Assembly (NCBI GenBank): GCA_905221615.1
Contig: CAJNDT010004557.1
Span: forward strand, 925,001 to 989,000
Length of the DNA: 64,000 nucleotides
Origin: Symbiodinium sp. CCMP2592
Lineage: Eukaryota; Sar; Dinophyceae; Suessiales; Symbiodiniaceae
Reading direction: 5' to 3'
Shown: positions 62,856 to 64,000 of the stretch, in pieces
How positions within the stretch are numbered: position 1 is the first letter of the stretch
How the letters are laid out: each line of letters opens with the position of its first letter
Program-made: the position numbers and the translations under genes
The notes under the pieces: generated by a model
Told to the model about the DNA's origin: nothing
Databases searched by the model: none
The model's input: the letters and a program-made list of their open reading frames with translations, nothing else

Positions 62856-63464
62856 GACATGAGTTTTGGCCAGTCCCTTGGGCGAAGCTGCTGCAGAGCT
62901 CCCATCAAGAGTTTGCGCTCCTGTCCGCAAGCTCACAACCTCCTCTTCTCATTTAGGAGTCAGGGTTTAGGGTTCAACGGTTCCCATGTGCTGGTGTAGC
63001 GATTAGAGGGCTTGTAAGCCAATTTCGGCGCCGAACGGTGCAACATCGTGAAGAAAAAGCTCCCAACTCCAAACGTTGCAGACGTCGAAAGGGCTGGAGG
63101 TGCGATCGGGTTGCATTGACATGTCTCTCACAGGAGCAAGTCTTGCATGAAGCGGATCTCGACTTTTCCGCTTCTCCTCTGAGCCGAAGTTTCTGAAGCC
63201 CAAAGCCAAGAGCCAGACTTTAAGCACAACTCTTCCCCTCGGTTTTTGGGCAATGCCAATGGATCCGAAGTTCATGAGTCCTAAAACCAAGAGCACCGTC
63301 ACCTAGAGCACCGAAACTGTAAGTTAAAAAGCTGAGCAACTCAAAAATCAACCAAGACCTTTCAACCCTAAGCCTTAAGCCCTAAAGACACAAACCGTCC
63401 GATGACATCTCGCACAGAAACACAAACCCCTCCACACACTTGACCCTTTAACCCCTCAAGCCCT

Positions 63465-63530
63465 TAAACCCTAAACCCCTAAACCCTAAACCCTAAACCC
63501 TAAACCCCTAAACCCTAAACCTGCAAAAAC
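63465..63530 (-). repeat. telomere-like array (CCCTAAA strand)
   Basis: About nine heptamers, mostly exact. Confidence 0.9.
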
Positions 63531-63844
63531 CTTTGAGCTCATCGATCCGACATGGAGGGCACCGAGGCTCGAAGAACTGCTGCATGTCTTTTTTTCTGCC
63601 CTTGTATGCTTCGGCTCCTTGTTAACAAAGGTTCCTAGTGTTTAGGGTTCATGTAACGCCGATCCCTATGTTTTGCAGCGTTCTACTTTCGTGCTGTTGG
63701 TTTACTCTTTGGTTTTGGGGTTGCGGATTTCGGGTTTGGTTTTGGGGCTATAGGGCTTGGAGTTTGGGGCCTCGGTCTAGACTAGAGCTCAAGGTTTGTG
63801 ATCCAGTCGTTGTTCTTCTGTAACCTTACACCCTAATCGTACCT

Positions 63845-63940
63845 TAGGGGTACTTAGAAATAATTGTAATTTTTGGTCATTATGATCCCTAAAAAACAGC
63901 TAAAACAATAATTATTGCTAGGGTTCTAAGTTCAGTATAG
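63845..63940. mobile_element. family G element
   Basis: TAGGGGTACTTAGAAATAA to GGGTTCTAAGTTCAGTATAG, with CCCTAAAAAACAGCTAAAAC in the middle. Confidence 0.75.
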
Positions 63941-64000
63941 GTATTTTTGTGGGTTGAACTGACGACTCGAAGTGTGGGTCTTCGGCTTAGGACTCTGTCA

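Noticed and set aside
1-64000. Dinoflagellate spliced-leader RNA, 5S rRNA, snRNA genes or other recognisable RNA genes
   Set aside because: I looked for characteristic strings on both strands by eye and saw none; a covariance-model search would be needed to exclude them.

Overview
This window reads as nuclear DNA of a eukaryote, not a bacterium, plasmid or virus. The plant-type telomere heptamer (CCCTAAA / TTTAGGG) is scattered through almost every kilobase, in both orientations, from one or two units to about 0.8 kb. Base composition is balanced, there are no operons or bacterial promoters, and most long open frames are translations of repeats. Telomeres of this type with telomere-like repeats dispersed inside chromosomes fit alveolates (coccidians, chromerids, dinoflagellates), but plants and other algae share the heptamer, so the lineage is an inference and the species is not determined.

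No complete, confidently identifiable protein-coding gene is present. The only protein domain recognised is an RNase H domain of a retroelement (about 40.23-40.62 kb), broken by a frameshift. It lies in a compact A1-internal-B1-A2-B2 repeat arrangement (40,142-41,220) that resembles the split direct repeats of DIRS/Ngaro/PAT tyrosine-recombinase retrotransposons. A few other open stretches (10.16, 14.44, 15.45, 17.3, 26.93, 27.87, 36.26 and 61.76 kb) look somewhat protein-like and could be exons or gene relics; they are listed at low confidence.

The rest is a repeat landscape. (1) More than a dozen families of about 80-135 bp fold-back elements (MITE-like) are scattered from 1.6 to 63.9 kb. 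Most clear copies are flanked by TA on both sides, as expected for Tc1/mariner-type (Stowaway-like) mobilisation. One family is caught inserted in another at 13.45 kb. (2) Telomere-like arrays occur throughout; several short ones are bracketed by direct duplications of 10-31 bp of the flanking DNA, implying that heptamer tracts were inserted at staggered breaks. (3) Satellites are clustered at 17.8-20.4 kb (degenerate telomere-like arrays around a GC-rich hairpin array), 21.96-24.03 kb (four successive tandem families) and 37.2-37.6 kb (42/49-bp units). (4) A 3.1-kb block at 53.6-56.7 kb is bounded by inverted microsatellite/poly-C arms and contains a near-perfect 120-bp palindrome and 1.9 kb of degenerate ACTAAT-type repeat.

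The most informative signals are the insertion footprints of telomere-like DNA, the split-direct-repeat retroelement remnant, and the set of TA-flanked hairpin families, several of which share an AGGATCCT core at their centre.
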